Source of the DNA: CAYRAV01 sp964422365
Lineage (GTDB): Bacteria > Bacillota > Clostridia > Lachnospirales > Lachnospiraceae
Reading direction: 5' to 3'
DNA length: 64,000 bases
NCBI GenBank assembly: GCA_964422365.1
Contig: CAYRAV010000006.1
Span: 1 to 64,000 of the forward strand
Both the position numbers and the translations under genes were made by a program. Below the pieces are notes generated by a model. The model was not told the origin of the DNA and made no database searches. It saw only the letters and a program-made list of their open reading frames with translations. Below, one piece after another: positions 1-7,263 of this stretch (within the stretch, counting starts at the first letter, position 1; each line of letters begins with the position of its first letter).

Positions 1-150
1 GCTCCAGAAGATAAAAGAGCAATTCAAAGATTAAGAAAAGACGTGAAGGCATTTTACTCCAAAATTTGCAGCTATCTTTCTGTGTTTCTGTACAACATTT
101 ACCCTATACTGATAAGTTATCAACAATCCCACAATAAGTACTGTTGTTAA
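1..150 (+). CDS. Possible 3' end of a gene entering from the left
   Basis: Frame 1 is open from the window edge to a TAA at 148-150. The first codons read APEDKRAIQRLRKDVKAFY, a charged, helix-like stretch that looks more like protein than noise, while the tail beyond residue 25 looks less so. It would overlap the 3' end of the minus-strand gene at 31-534 by about 120 bases, which is unusual. No family is recognised. It could be chance; sequence to the left is needed to decide. Confidence 0.2.
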   Translation, partial: APEDKRAIQRLRKDVKAFYSKICSYLSVFLYNIYPILISYQQSHNKYCC

Positions 151-534
151 AACATACGATAATAACTTCTCTTGTCCACAATGATATACACATGTCATAA
201 TACTACATATTATGCCAAATAATCCTGTTATACACAAAACTTGTCCACATAGATTCTCCCATGTGTATAAATGTAATCCACAAAATTTATACTTGTATAT
301 GTATTTATCCACATATTTATCCACATTATTCACATTTATGTGCATTTTATAACAGGTTGTAAACCTCTTCTTCATCTCTTGTACTAATTTATGCTTTGTG
401 CTGCCTATATGCTCTGTCGCATTTAAAAGACTGTTCCAGCCAATTAAACAAAGACTGTTTCCTATCAGCCCAAATACACACATAATTACCATTGCATAAA
501 TTCCAATGTTTTGTTCCAGTAATTTTTCCACCAT
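31..534 (-). CDS. Conserved small membrane protein, function unknown
   Basis: A 167-residue protein. The chosen ATG at 534 follows an AGAGAGGG ribosome site; the frame is open 13 codons further upstream but without a site. Hydrophobic segments lie near residues 9-30, 100-120 and 125-145, so three membrane spans are likely. The middle holds a basic, tyrosine-rich loop with the repeated words VDKY and YKYK, followed by CGLHLYTWEN. This arrangement resembles uncharacterised membrane proteins of Clostridia, but I cannot name a family. The codons for VDK, CGQ and CGL create many TGTGGA words, so the gene is unusually dense in DnaA-box-like sequence. It stands alone, 155 bases downstream of the mtnN stop on the same strand. 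Confidence 0.6.
   Translation of the reverse strand: MVEKLLEQNIGIYAMVIMCVFGLIGNSLCLIGWNSLLNATEHIGSTKHKLVQEMKKRFTTCYKMHINVNNVDKYVDKYIYKYKFCGLHLYTWENLCGQVLCITGLFGIICSIMTCVYHCGQEKLLSYVLTTVLIVGLLITYQYRVNVVQKHRKIAANFGVKCLHVFS
116..334 (+). promoter_or_regulatory. Cluster of seven DnaA-box-like nonamers
   Basis: Reading the plus strand: TTATCAACA at 116-124, TTGTCCACA at 172-180 and 241-249, TAATCCACA at 274-282, TTATCCACA at 305-313 and 317-325, TTATTCACA at 326-334. Two are exact copies of the TTATCCACA DnaA consensus and the others differ by one base. All point the same way, and the last three lie within 30 bases. They are inside a minus-strand coding region, so protein coding could explain part of the pattern. 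A DnaA-binding or titration role is inference. Confidence 0.4.
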
Positions 535-689
535 AAAAGGTCCCTCTCTTTCCAAAAATTTATAACTAATCATAGCATATTTTGTCTACTTTGAAAAGAG
601 AAAAGACCCTATAATCGTTCGCCAAAACCCTTGATTTTACTGGATTTTTCGAGCATGCACATATTATTATGACATTTATGAACAATATT

Positions 690-1388
690 CTACAAACTGG
701 CTGCAAGCTCACTCACTAATTTTACAGTATGCTCAATCGCCTTTGCCTCAAATTCACCATAATCCATCTCCGCACTATGGTCTGCTTTATCTGAAATAGC
801 ACGAATAACTAAATATGGAATATTGTTAAGATGTGCCGCCTGTGCAATGGCTGCCCCTTCCATCTCAGTGCAGTACCCTCCAAATTCTTTTATCAAAAAC
901 TGTTTTTTTTCACTGTCAGAGATAAACTGATCTCCGCTTACCACACGTCCAATAAACACCTGAATATCAGGATTCACTTCTTCGCATACTTTTTTTGCCA
1001 TTTTTACCATAGATTCATCTGCTTTAAAAATAGAAGTATCCATTCTTGGAATGACACCTAATTCATATCCAAATCCTGTGGCATCCATATCATGCTGTAA
1101 GGAATCACTAGATAGTACAATATCTCCAATATTGATTTCATTTCTCAAAGAACCTGCGACTCCTGTGTTAATTACAGCTTCTACTCCAAAATCATCTGCT
1201 AAAATCTGGGTACAGATGGCAGCATTCACCTTTCCTATTCCGCTTCTTACAATGATAACATTTTTTCCTGATAATATTCCCTGAAAAAATTCCATACCAG
1301 CTTTCTTTTCTACTTTCTCCACTTGCATTTTTTCTTTTAAGATATTGATTTCTTCTTCCATTGCACCAATAATACCAATTTTCTTCAT
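690..1388 (-). CDS. mtnN: 5'-methylthioadenosine/S-adenosylhomocysteine nucleosidase
   Basis: Cleaves adenine from 5'-methylthioadenosine and S-adenosylhomocysteine in the cytosol, serving methionine salvage and the activated methyl cycle. The 232-residue length is typical. Visible hallmarks are the N-terminal KKIGIIGAMEEEI strand with the catalytic-loop glutamate, the SGIGKVNA glycine-rich loop, the TEMEGAAIAQ substrate-binding stretch near residue 172 and the RAISDKAD motif carrying the catalytic aspartate near 197. The start codon lies directly at the end of the family B leader at 1389-1505, and the best ribosome site is the GGTG inside that leader. No luxS or methionine genes lie nearby, so it appears to be a single-gene unit. 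Confidence 0.95.
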   Translation of the reverse strand: MKKIGIIGAMEEEINILKEKMQVEKVEKKAGMEFFQGILSGKNVIIVRSGIGKVNAAICTQILADDFGVEAVINTGVAGSLRNEINIGDIVLSSDSLQHDMDATGFGYELGVIPRMDTSIFKADESMVKMAKKVCEEVNPDIQVFIGRVVSGDQFISDSEKKQFLIKEFGGYCTEMEGAAIAQAAHLNNIPYLVIRAISDKADHSAEMDYGEFEAKAIEHTVKLVSELAASL

Positions 1389-1505
1389 ATTTTACACCAA
1401 GCCTATCAAGCACAAGTAAATTTATATTTGACAGGCGCAAACACGTTCTAAGAATGAAAGATATGTGCTTGCATATTATCCCTTTCCTTTGTTTTTCTTT
1501 CACCC
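1389..1505 (-). repeat. Family B leader repeat, copy 1 (before mtnN)
   Basis: On the minus strand the unit runs from GGGTGAAAGA (1496-1505) to the base before the mtnN ATG. Hairpin I pairs 1496-1505 with 1452-1461 using two G-U pairs. Hairpin II pairs GCCTGTCAA (1428-1436) with TTGATAGGC (1401-1409), and is followed by GGTG 6 bases before the ATG. The internal reading frame that is open in copies 2 and 3 is broken here by a 4-base insertion after eight codons (MQAHIFHS then stop). The other copies are at 15414-15525 and 36974-37085. Confidence 0.8.
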
Positions 1506-1871
1506 TTGTTCCTCTATTTTTGATTTTTTTATTGCATTCTTTTTTGCAACATTTTATAATCTATAATAGTAGATTTTAAGCCCTGCGTCAACTTTTCATA
1601 TTATATTTTTATCAAGTAAGGTTAAATTTTACATTTTCTTGTTCCAAAAGCAATCTTCTTTCTATTGGAATAAGATGCTGTTTCTCTTGATCAGTTGATA
1701 TTCGCTGTAGTCAATATTTTTTCAGCAGGATATGAGACATTAAACTTATCACACAGCAAAGCAGCAGGATATTCTACCCTCACAACAGTTACCAAGTACA
1801 GGCTATCCTGACTTGTTGACTGCCACAGAAATAAAAAACTTATATAATATATGTAAGAAAGGATGAAAAAC
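1506..1871. other. Gene-free stretch; possible gene relic and promoter
   Basis: The first half is AT-rich with no clear signal. Between 1691 and about 1830 the minus strand is open and ends in words such as VTVVRVEYPAALLCDKF, which might be the tail of a decayed gene; no start with a ribosome site was found. On the plus strand TTGACT at 1816-1821 and TTATAT at 1840-1845 are 18 bases apart and could be the promoter of the gene at 1872. Confidence 0.3.
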
Positions 1872-2114
1872 ATGATTTATCAAACAAAAGGTGTTTGTGC
1901 TAGTGAGATTAGTTATGATATTGAAGACGGTCTCGTTAAAAATGTTAAATTTCATGGTGGATGCTCCGGCAATACACAAGGCATTTCCACTTTAGTAGAA
2001 GGTATGCCTGTGCAAGAAGTGATTCAACGATTAGAAGGCATTCGCTGCGGTTTCAAATCTTCTTCATGTCCAGACCAGTTAGCAAAGGCATTAAAGGAAA
2101 CCCTGTCCCAATAA
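1872..2114 (+). CDS. TSCPD-domain small protein (TIGR03905-like)
   Basis: An 80-residue protein with a lone C-terminal TSCPD-type domain. It shows IYQTKGVCASEISYDI at the N-terminus, FHGGCSGNTQGIS near residue 32, and GIRCGFKSSSCPDQLA near residue 60; the cysteines at GVC, GGC, IRC and SSCPD are the expected ligands of a zinc-type site. Related domains occur at the end of vitamin B12-dependent ribonucleotide reductases, but the stand-alone family has no assigned role. The start at 1872 is chosen because AGAAAGG lies 9 bases before it; the in-frame ATG at 1863 sits directly on that site. A strong hairpin terminator follows immediately, so it is monocistronic. Confidence 0.85.
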   Translation: MIYQTKGVCASEISYDIEDGLVKNVKFHGGCSGNTQGISTLVEGMPVQEVIQRLEGIRCGFKSSSCPDQLAKALKETLSQ

Positions 2115-2117
2115 TAC

Positions 2118-2167
2118 AAAAAGCTGTTGCATTGATCTCAATAACAATTTCAATGCAACAGCTTTTT
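2118..2167. terminator. Hairpin terminator, probably bidirectional
   Basis: AAAAAGCTGTTGCATTG (2118-2134) pairs perfectly with 2151-2167 around a 16-base loop, with T-runs on both strands. It ends the plus-strand TSCPD gene and faces the minus-strand kinase gene ending at 2204. Confidence 0.9.
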
Positions 2168-2203
2168 AATAAAGTTTTAACAATATTACTATTCAGCCAT
2201 GAA

Positions 2204-2947
2204 TTAATCTGCAATTGGAAGGATTATCTGAAAACGTGTTTCCTTTTCTGTAGAATCCACCTCTATCCTTCCTCCCAATACAGCTGCAAATTTTGCACAT
2301 ATTAGTAACTCCAATTTGCTTCTTCCATTTTCTGAATCAAACTTTGGTTTGAAGATATCCTCTTTTTGTTTCATTTCTATCATTGTCCTATTATTGATGA
2401 CAGAAATTTTTAATGTATCTTCCTTGTTCTTCTCAACAGCCACTCTAATTTCACTACTTACTTTGGCAGTTTCCACTGCATTCTTTACTAAGTTAACTAA
2501 AATTTCTCTTAATTTACTATAATTTGTTACATACGCTTTACAAATTTCCTTTGTATCCTCTGCAATCTCCAGCTTTAAATCCAACTCTTTCATGATACTG
2601 ATAGCATGAAAGTGTTGAAATACATTTTGTACTAATGCTTGAACATCTGCAGTTTTTAATTCCACCTCATCACAAACCGTGTATATAGAAAATTGTTCTA
2701 ACAACTCATACATTTTGTTAATATTACCTACCATTTGTAACCAATGAGAATCCTCTAACAAATCCTCATCTTTTGTCTCCATTAATTGTACATTTGACAT
2801 AATTAATGTAAAATAATTTTTTAACTGATAATTAACACTTTCTAACACCTGGCTTCTCTCCTCCAATAGGGAATGATATATTTTTCCAAATTCTTGATTT
2901 ATTTCACACATTTCCCCAATTTTTTTCAAATCATTACTATCTAACAT
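2204..2947 (-). CDS. Degenerate soluble histidine kinase (probable pseudokinase)
   Basis: A 247-residue protein with a DHp-like helical half and a HATPase_c-like half, without a membrane or sensor domain. The DHp motif reads VNYQLKNYFTLI near residue 38, so a tyrosine (Y40) stands where the phospho-accepting histidine is expected. The N box survives (REILVNLVKNAVETA, N156), as does an F-box-like DIFKPKF. The G1 box is VINNRTMI rather than the usual DxGxG form, and the G2 region has lost its GxGLGL pattern. ATP binding and autophosphorylation are therefore doubtful. A role as a phosphotransfer partner or decoy, like compact sporulation phosphotransferases, is inference. No response regulator is adjacent. 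Two 0A boxes lie about 100 bases upstream. Confidence 0.75.
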   Translation of the reverse strand: MLDSNDLKKIGEMCEINQEFGKIYHSLLEERSQVLESVNYQLKNYFTLIMSNVQLMETKDEDLLEDSHWLQMVGNINKMYELLEQFSIYTVCDEVELKTADVQALVQNVFQHFHAISIMKELDLKLEIAEDTKEICKAYVTNYSKLREILVNLVKNAVETAKVSSEIRVAVEKNKEDTLKISVINNRTMIEMKQKEDIFKPKFDSENGRSKLELLICAKFAAVLGGRIEVDSTEKETRFQIILPIAD

Positions 2948-3040
2948 AATAATTCTCCTTTCTATTATCTACAATTTTCCACAACTGGGTTTAGTTTAAC
3001 AAGAATTTCTTGATTTATCAACATAAATCGATTTACATTA

Positions 3041-3071
3041 TTCGACACCTTTGTAATATGCTTATGTCGAA
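3041..3071 (-). promoter_or_regulatory. Pair of inverted Spo0A-type boxes
   Basis: TTCGACA at 3041-3047 is the reverse complement of TGTCGAA at 3065-3071, the 0A-box core. They are 24 bases apart and lie 94 to 124 bases before the start of the degenerate kinase gene. No other pair of exact cores was noticed near a gene start in this window. Control by Spo0A is inferred from the motif alone. Confidence 0.45.
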
Positions 3072-3495
3072 TTTAGTACTATTTTTTTTAATTTCGTATT
3101 ATTCTTATACATTTTTATATTTTTGAGATTTTTTGGTGGATTATGTGTGCATTTCTTGTGGATATATTGTGGAAAATTGTCGATAACTTTTTTAATATAT
3201 CATGTTTTTTACTAAATAAAAATTGTTGTAACTATTCAGAAGATGCCATTTGCAAAATGCCAGAATATCCAATCACTAAAATATTACGGCTGTCCATTTT
3301 GTTCATGATACTGTTACCAGCTATGAAGCCATATGTACAAATGGTACTTTATGAGCCAGATACCAATATGAATAATTTGACAAATTCTGTTGTGATTTTT
3401 ATAATAGAATGGCTGAATAGCAACAAACTGTTCCCATAAATAACAAATCACTTTATGGAAATACTATATTGAAACAAATGAAAGGAGAACTTACG
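3072..3495. other. AT-rich intergenic stretch, no supported gene
   Basis: A 98-codon plus-strand frame (3143-3439) exists, but it has no ribosome site, a low-complexity composition and no recognisable family, so it is not called. DnaA-box-like words occur again here (TTATCAACA at 3015-3023 just upstream, TGTGGATAT and TGTGGAAAA near 3158-3177). The HIT gene promoter must lie in the right part but no convincing hexamer pair was found. Confidence 0.4.
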
Positions 3496-3915
3496 ATGGA
3501 CCATACTGATTGTATCTTTTGCAAAATTGCAAATGGGGAAATTTCTTCCCGCACTTTATATGAGGACGATAATTTCCGTGTTATTTTTGATATTTCGCCT
3601 GCTTCTAAAGGACATGCAATTATTCTTCCTAAAAAGCATGCTGCAAATATTTTTGAAATTTCTGAGGAGGATGCTTCTAAGATTTATGTAGTAGCTAAGA
3701 AAGTTGCTACTGCTCTCTCTGAAGAACTACAATGTGATGGTGTAAATATTTTACAAAATAATGGGGAAGCAGCCGGACAATCGGTTTTTCACCTTCATAT
3801 GCATATTATTCCACGTTATAAAAATGATACTGTCAACATTAAATGGAAGCCAACCGCTCCTGATGAAGCTTTATTAGATCAGTTATCAGAGAAATTAAAA
3901 AATATCTTTGGCTAA
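3496..3915 (+). CDS. HIT family nucleotide hydrolase
   Basis: A 139-residue histidine-triad protein. It carries DCIFCKIANGEI at the N-terminus (the two cysteines usual in HinT-like zinc forms), a nucleotide-binding core, and the catalytic triad HLHMHIIPR near residue 104. Family members hydrolyse AMP-lysine, AMP-adenylates or related nucleotide conjugates in the cytosol; the in vivo substrate is unknown. The ATG at 3496 has AAAGGAG 8 bases before it, so the longer frame starting at 3469 is not used. A family A repeat begins 12 bases after the stop codon, in a position where a terminator would be expected. Confidence 0.93.
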   Translation: MDHTDCIFCKIANGEISSRTLYEDDNFRVIFDISPASKGHAIILPKKHAANIFEISEEDASKIYVVAKKVATALSEELQCDGVNILQNNGEAAGQSVFHLHMHIIPRYKNDTVNIKWKPTAPDEALLDQLSEKLKNIFG

Positions 3916-3927
3916 AGTATGTTTCAC

Positions 3928-4158
3928 TATAGCGTGTTTGAAAATTGCTTGTTACAAGATGTGCGTCACAATTTGCGGAGGATTTGGTTCAAATTCATGA
4001 GGTGCAGCGGGCTGCATCCAATGAATTTGGAACAAATATCCATACCTTATTGGACAAAATCCGCCGGTTTGAATAGGCATGGATTGCGGTATGCCGCCCC
4101 GATGGATACGCAAAGTGATGCATGCAGATTGTAGCAGCCAACTTTCAAACACACTCTA
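3928..4158. repeat. Family A element, full copy A1
   Basis: 231 bp bounded by TATAGCGTGTTTGAAAATTG at 3928-3947 and its inverted counterpart ending CAAACACACTCTA at 4158. One copy of the 63-bp hairpin cassette is present (about 4038-4100), with mismatches in the first stem. It lies between two convergent genes, 12 bp after the HIT stop. Confidence 0.85.
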
Positions 4159-4187
4159 AAACATCTTTTGTTGATTTCTTTAAAAAA

Positions 4188-4221
4188 AGCAAACGAATCT
4201 GACTGAATCGATTCGTTTGCT
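4188..4221 (-). terminator. Terminator of the DUF6465 gene
   Basis: AGCAAACGAATC (4188-4199) pairs perfectly with GATTCGTTTGCT (4210-4221). Read on the minus strand the stem is followed by seven T's (4188-4182), fitting the end of the gene at 4278-4544. Confidence 0.85.
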
Positions 4222-4277
4222 CTTCATTTTTGCTGCATCTTCTATTTCCAAAAATATATTTAAAATACATTTTTGGT

Positions 4278-4544
4278 TTAATATGCTAAATTTCCTGTCA
4301 CATCTCCATTGATTACATAATATAACTGACTTTCTTCTGGTTTTACATAAATATCAAGCGTTTTGATATCCTTTACATTCTTTCCAGACTCTTTCCATGC
4401 CGATTTTACCATAGAAATCATTGTTTCATTTGTAATATCCTTTCCTTGATATTGCAAACAAATCGTTTCCTTTACTGTTTCCTCTTTTACTGCCTGCGTA
4501 TTCTGTCCTACTGGTTTTACCATATGTCTCTTTGGTTTTGCCAT
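4278..4544 (-). CDS. DUF6465 family protein
   Basis: An 88-residue protein with a lysine-rich N-terminal third followed by a compact domain reading ICLQYQGKDIT, then a helix (MISMVKSAWKESG) and IKTLDIYVKPEESQLYYVING. That order matches the DUF6465 proteins widespread in Lachnospiraceae, whose role is not known. The start is well supported by AAGGAGGAAG 5 bases upstream. A fragment of a family A terminal repeat lies about 70 bp upstream at 4614-4629, in the promoter region. The gene ends at a strong terminator and appears monocistronic. Confidence 0.8.
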   Translation of the reverse strand: MAKPKRHMVKPVGQNTQAVKEETVKETICLQYQGKDITNETMISMVKSAWKESGKNVKDIKTLDIYVKPEESQLYYVINGDVTGNLAY

Positions 4545-4613
4545 CTTTCTTCCTCCTTATTTTATTATTATACTTCTCTTTTGTATTCCGCCTGAAGCAT
4601 ATTCGAAAACTCC

Positions 4614-4629
4614 TTTCAAACATGCTCTA
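4614..4629. repeat. Family A terminal fragment (A10)
   Basis: TTTCAAACATGCTCTA differs by one base from the right terminus of family A. Nothing else of the element is visible on its left, so this is a solo end or a relic. Confidence 0.5.
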
Positions 4630-4832
4630 AACTATAACAACATGTCAACAAGCTGCTGCCCTGCTATAACCTTTTATAAAATAGCAATACATCAACACCT
4701 AATTCTATGATATAACACAACACTAATTTTGTAAAGTAATCCATAAAAAAATGATAGCCTTCTGGTAACAGTCCAGTTATGTTCAGATATATTAATCTGC
4801 ATAGTATATCGTTGAGATTTAGCAAAATCTCT

Positions 4833-5051
4833 TGCCCAAATTCATGAGGTGCAGCGGGCTACATTGAATGAATTTAGAACAAATATACATACCATATCGG
4901 ACGAAGTCCGCCAGCCCGAAAGGGCATGAGTTGCGGGATACCCGGATGGGTATACCATATCGGACGAAGTCCGCCAGCCCGAAAGGGCATGGATTGCGGT
5001 ATTCCCGAATGGGTATGCAAAGTGGGGCAATGAATTTTCAAACACGCTCTA
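4833..5051. repeat. Family A element A2 with tandemly doubled hairpin cassette
   Basis: The right terminus ends CACGCTCTA at 5051, 6 bp from the murG stop; the left terminus is lost. The 63-bp cassette occurs twice in direct tandem (4889-4951 and 4952-5014). Each unit can form CGGAC-GAA-GTCCG, then GCCC-GAAA-GGGC (a GNRA-type tetraloop), then a third stem around ACCCGGATGGGT or CCCGAATGGG. The two units differ at only a few positions. The stretch from 4630 to 4832 holds nothing I recognise. Confidence 0.85.
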
Positions 5052-5057
5052 ATGCAC

Positions 5058-6128
5058 TTACTTACCCAATACCGTTTTATCAATCATATCTACTATGGTT
5101 TCAATAGATTTATTCAGTTTACTCTGTTCCATTTTATCTATGTATACCTGACGTTTCTCATAAACTTTATCAATGGCTGTCAACAATTCATAATTGGTTA
5201 ACTCTTCCTCTTTGATTACATAACTATATCCCTGTTTTTCAAATGAGGCAGCATTTAGTATCTGGTCGCCTCTACTGGCGGCTGCAGATAATGGAACTAG
5301 GATATTAGGCTTCCTAAGTGCCAGCAATTCACATATTGCATTTGCTCCTGCTCTTGATATCACTAAATCTGCTGCATCTAATAAATCACTTAACTCTTTT
5401 TTGATATACTCAAACTGTACATATCCCGGTGTATTGTTCAGACTTTCATCCAATTTTCCTTTTCCACACAAATGAATAACCTGAAATTTCTCCAATAAAG
5501 TTGGAAGAATCCCTCTGACTGCCTCGTTAACCACAACAGAGCCAAGACTCCCGCCAATAATCAGAACAACAGGTTTATTTGCTGTGAAATGACAAAACTC
5601 AAGCCCTGCTAATTTATTTCCGCTAAATAATTCCTTTCGAATAGGAGAACCTGTCAGAACCGCTTTTCCTTCCGGGAGTACTTCTAACGTTTCAGGAAAG
5701 TTCGCACAAACCTTGACTGCACATGGAATACAAATTTTATTTGCCAGTCCTGGTGTCATATCAGATTCGTGAATAATAGCAGGAATTTTTCTTTTCTTTG
5801 CGGCAAGTACAACTGGTACTGCTACAAAACCTCCCTTTGAAAATACCACATCAGGCTTGATTTTTTTTAATATGGAACCCGCTTCTCCAAACCCCTTGAC
5901 CACACGAAAAGGATCTGTAAAATTTTTTGGATCAAAATATCTTCGCAGTTTTCCTGATGAAATTGGATAATATGTTACATCAAATTCCTCCATTAATTTT
6001 CGTTCAATCCCCTCTTTTGAACCAATATAATGCACTTCATAACCACGTTTTTTTAATTCGGGTAATAACGCAATATTGGGTGTTACATGCCCTGCTGTAC
6101 CACCGCCGGTTAATACAATCTTTTTCAT
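5058..6128 (-). CDS. murG: UDP-GlcNAc:undecaprenyl-PP-MurNAc-pentapeptide GlcNAc transferase
   Basis: Transfers GlcNAc to lipid I to form lipid II on the inner face of the membrane. The 356-residue protein begins KKIVLTGGGTAGHVTPN, the donor and acceptor-binding GGTGGH-type loop, and carries the C-terminal UDP-GlcNAc signature LVISRAGANAICELLALRKPNILVPL (positions about 255-280) followed by a GDQ near 295. It is a GT28 glycosyltransferase. The gene stands alone rather than in a dcw cluster, so it may be an extra paralog as found in some Clostridia. The ATG at 6128 is preferred; an ATG two codons upstream (6134) lies too close to the AGAAAGGCGG site. A family A element ends 6 bp after its stop. 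Confidence 0.9.
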   Translation of the reverse strand: MKKIVLTGGGTAGHVTPNIALLPELKKRGYEVHYIGSKEGIERKLMEEFDVTYYPISSGKLRRYFDPKNFTDPFRVVKGFGEAGSILKKIKPDVVFSKGGFVAVPVVLAAKKRKIPAIIHESDMTPGLANKICIPCAVKVCANFPETLEVLPEGKAVLTGSPIRKELFSGNKLAGLEFCHFTANKPVVLIIGGSLGSVVVNEAVRGILPTLLEKFQVIHLCGKGKLDESLNNTPGYVQFEYIKKELSDLLDAADLVISRAGANAICELLALRKPNILVPLSAAASRGDQILNAASFEKQGYSYVIKEEELTNYELLTAIDKVYEKRQVYIDKMEQSKLNKSIETIVDMIDKTVLGK

Positions 6129-6222
6129 GCCCATTCCGCCTTTCTATTGACTGTTCATGCAGACAGTTCTCCATTATCAAATTGCACTATCTCATGAAGT
6201 ACAATCCTTTTTATCATAAATT

Positions 6223-7263
6223 CTAAAACCTGAATATTGTGTCAAAACTGCGCAGAGTCTTAAAATTTCCTTTTGCAGTTAATTCCCCTGACATGAACGC
6301 TTTCTGTAATGTCATTTTTCCTTTCACAATGGACTGCATCACTTCCTGATTCGTTCTTGCCACTACACTGGCATCATCTTTATCACCATAATAACATTTT
6401 AACTTACTTCCATCTACTTCTATTACTAATGTTCTATGCATATCTGTAATAGATATGGCATAAGAGGCTGCAAATTCTTCCACTGGATGGAAATTTTGTT
6501 TGAATACCCCTAAGAATTCTTCTCTAAACTCTTGTCCCCGTTCCGGCCTAGACAAATCATTTGATGGGATTTCACTTTCCATATTATCTGTATTTCCTAA
6601 CATCCCCTTAAATAACTGTGCCAGTTCTTCAATGTCTTCTTTTTGTTTTTTTACATAGATATCATTAGAAACATACTTAGAAAGCTGCTCACTTTCCTGT
6701 GGTGTCAAGTCTATCATATTTGTCTTTAATACTGTTTGTTTCACTGCATTTGTACTACTTGGAAAACTTGCAGCTTTGTGGCTGATGGTACGATATAACA
6801 TCTCTGCTTTCTTTTCAATTAACAATGCATAGTCTGGATTGGTTTCAAATTCCACGTGGTCTTCCACATAAGCACACAATCCATCACATGGAATTCCGCC
6901 TAACATTTCCCATGCTTTAATTAATGTAAATTGTGCATCACGTTCTCCGTAAGTACTTGCCATAACTACAGGAACCATGTATATTTCACTGATTTTTTCT
7001 TTGTCACCATAAAGCCAGCAGGCATCTAAAAACTGCTGCATCAGCCCTCCAATCCCCATCCATTCCACACTTGCAGCCAAAATAACCGCATCAGCATCTT
7101 TTAAAGTGGAAGGCAGCATATTAATTCCATTCTTGTCCTCATACAGATTATAGCGAACTACCTCGATACGCAACTCGTTTAATACTTCTGTTAATTTATT
7201 CATCACATAAATTGTAGAATCTTCAATAAGTCCTCTTCCGCCATAATAAATGTTTACTTTCAT
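6223..7263 (-). CDS. Flavodoxin-like reductase fused to an SCP2 sterol-carrier domain
   Basis: A 346-residue two-domain protein. Residues 1-150 form a flavodoxin-like fold of the NADPH-dependent FMN reductase type (YYGGRGLIEDSTIY phosphate-binding loop, DADAVILAASVEWMGIGG, and ASTYGERDAQ). After a linker, residues about 240-346 match an SCP2 domain (VIEVDGSKLKCYYGDKD and KGKMTLQKAFMSGELTAKGN), a hydrophobic-ligand cradle. The substrate is unknown. Its ATG overlaps the rhomboid gene stop as ATGA, with AAAGGGA just before, so the two genes are translationally coupled. Linking a ligand-carrying redox protein to a membrane protease suggests a membrane-associated task, but that is inference. Confidence 0.8.
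   Translation of the reverse strand: MKVNIYYGGRGLIEDSTIYVMNKLTEVLNELRIEVVRYNLYEDKNGINMLPSTLKDADAVILAASVEWMGIGGLMQQFLDACWLYGDKEKISEIYMVPVVMASTYGERDAQFTLIKAWEMLGGIPCDGLCAYVEDHVEFETNPDYALLIEKKAEMLYRTISHKAASFPSSTNAVKQTVLKTNMIDLTPQESEQLSKYVSNDIYVKKQKEDIEELAQLFKGMLGNTDNMESEIPSNDLSRPERGQEFREEFLGVFKQNFHPVEEFAASYAISITDMHRTLVIEVDGSKLKCYYGDKDDASVVARTNQEVMQSIVKGKMTLQKAFMSGELTAKGNFKTLRSFDTIFRF

Noticed and set aside
1192..1503. 103-codon minus-strand frame running through leader B copy 1 into mtnN
   Set aside because: It joins the leader to a shifted frame of mtnN; the mtnN frame is the clear gene.
3143..3439. 98-codon plus-strand frame
   Set aside because: No ribosome site, no recognisable family, odd composition, in a region with regulatory motifs.
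4889..5014. CRISPR-like array
   Set aside because: Only two directly abutting 63-bp units with no spacers and no cas genes; it is a tandem duplication in a repeat.
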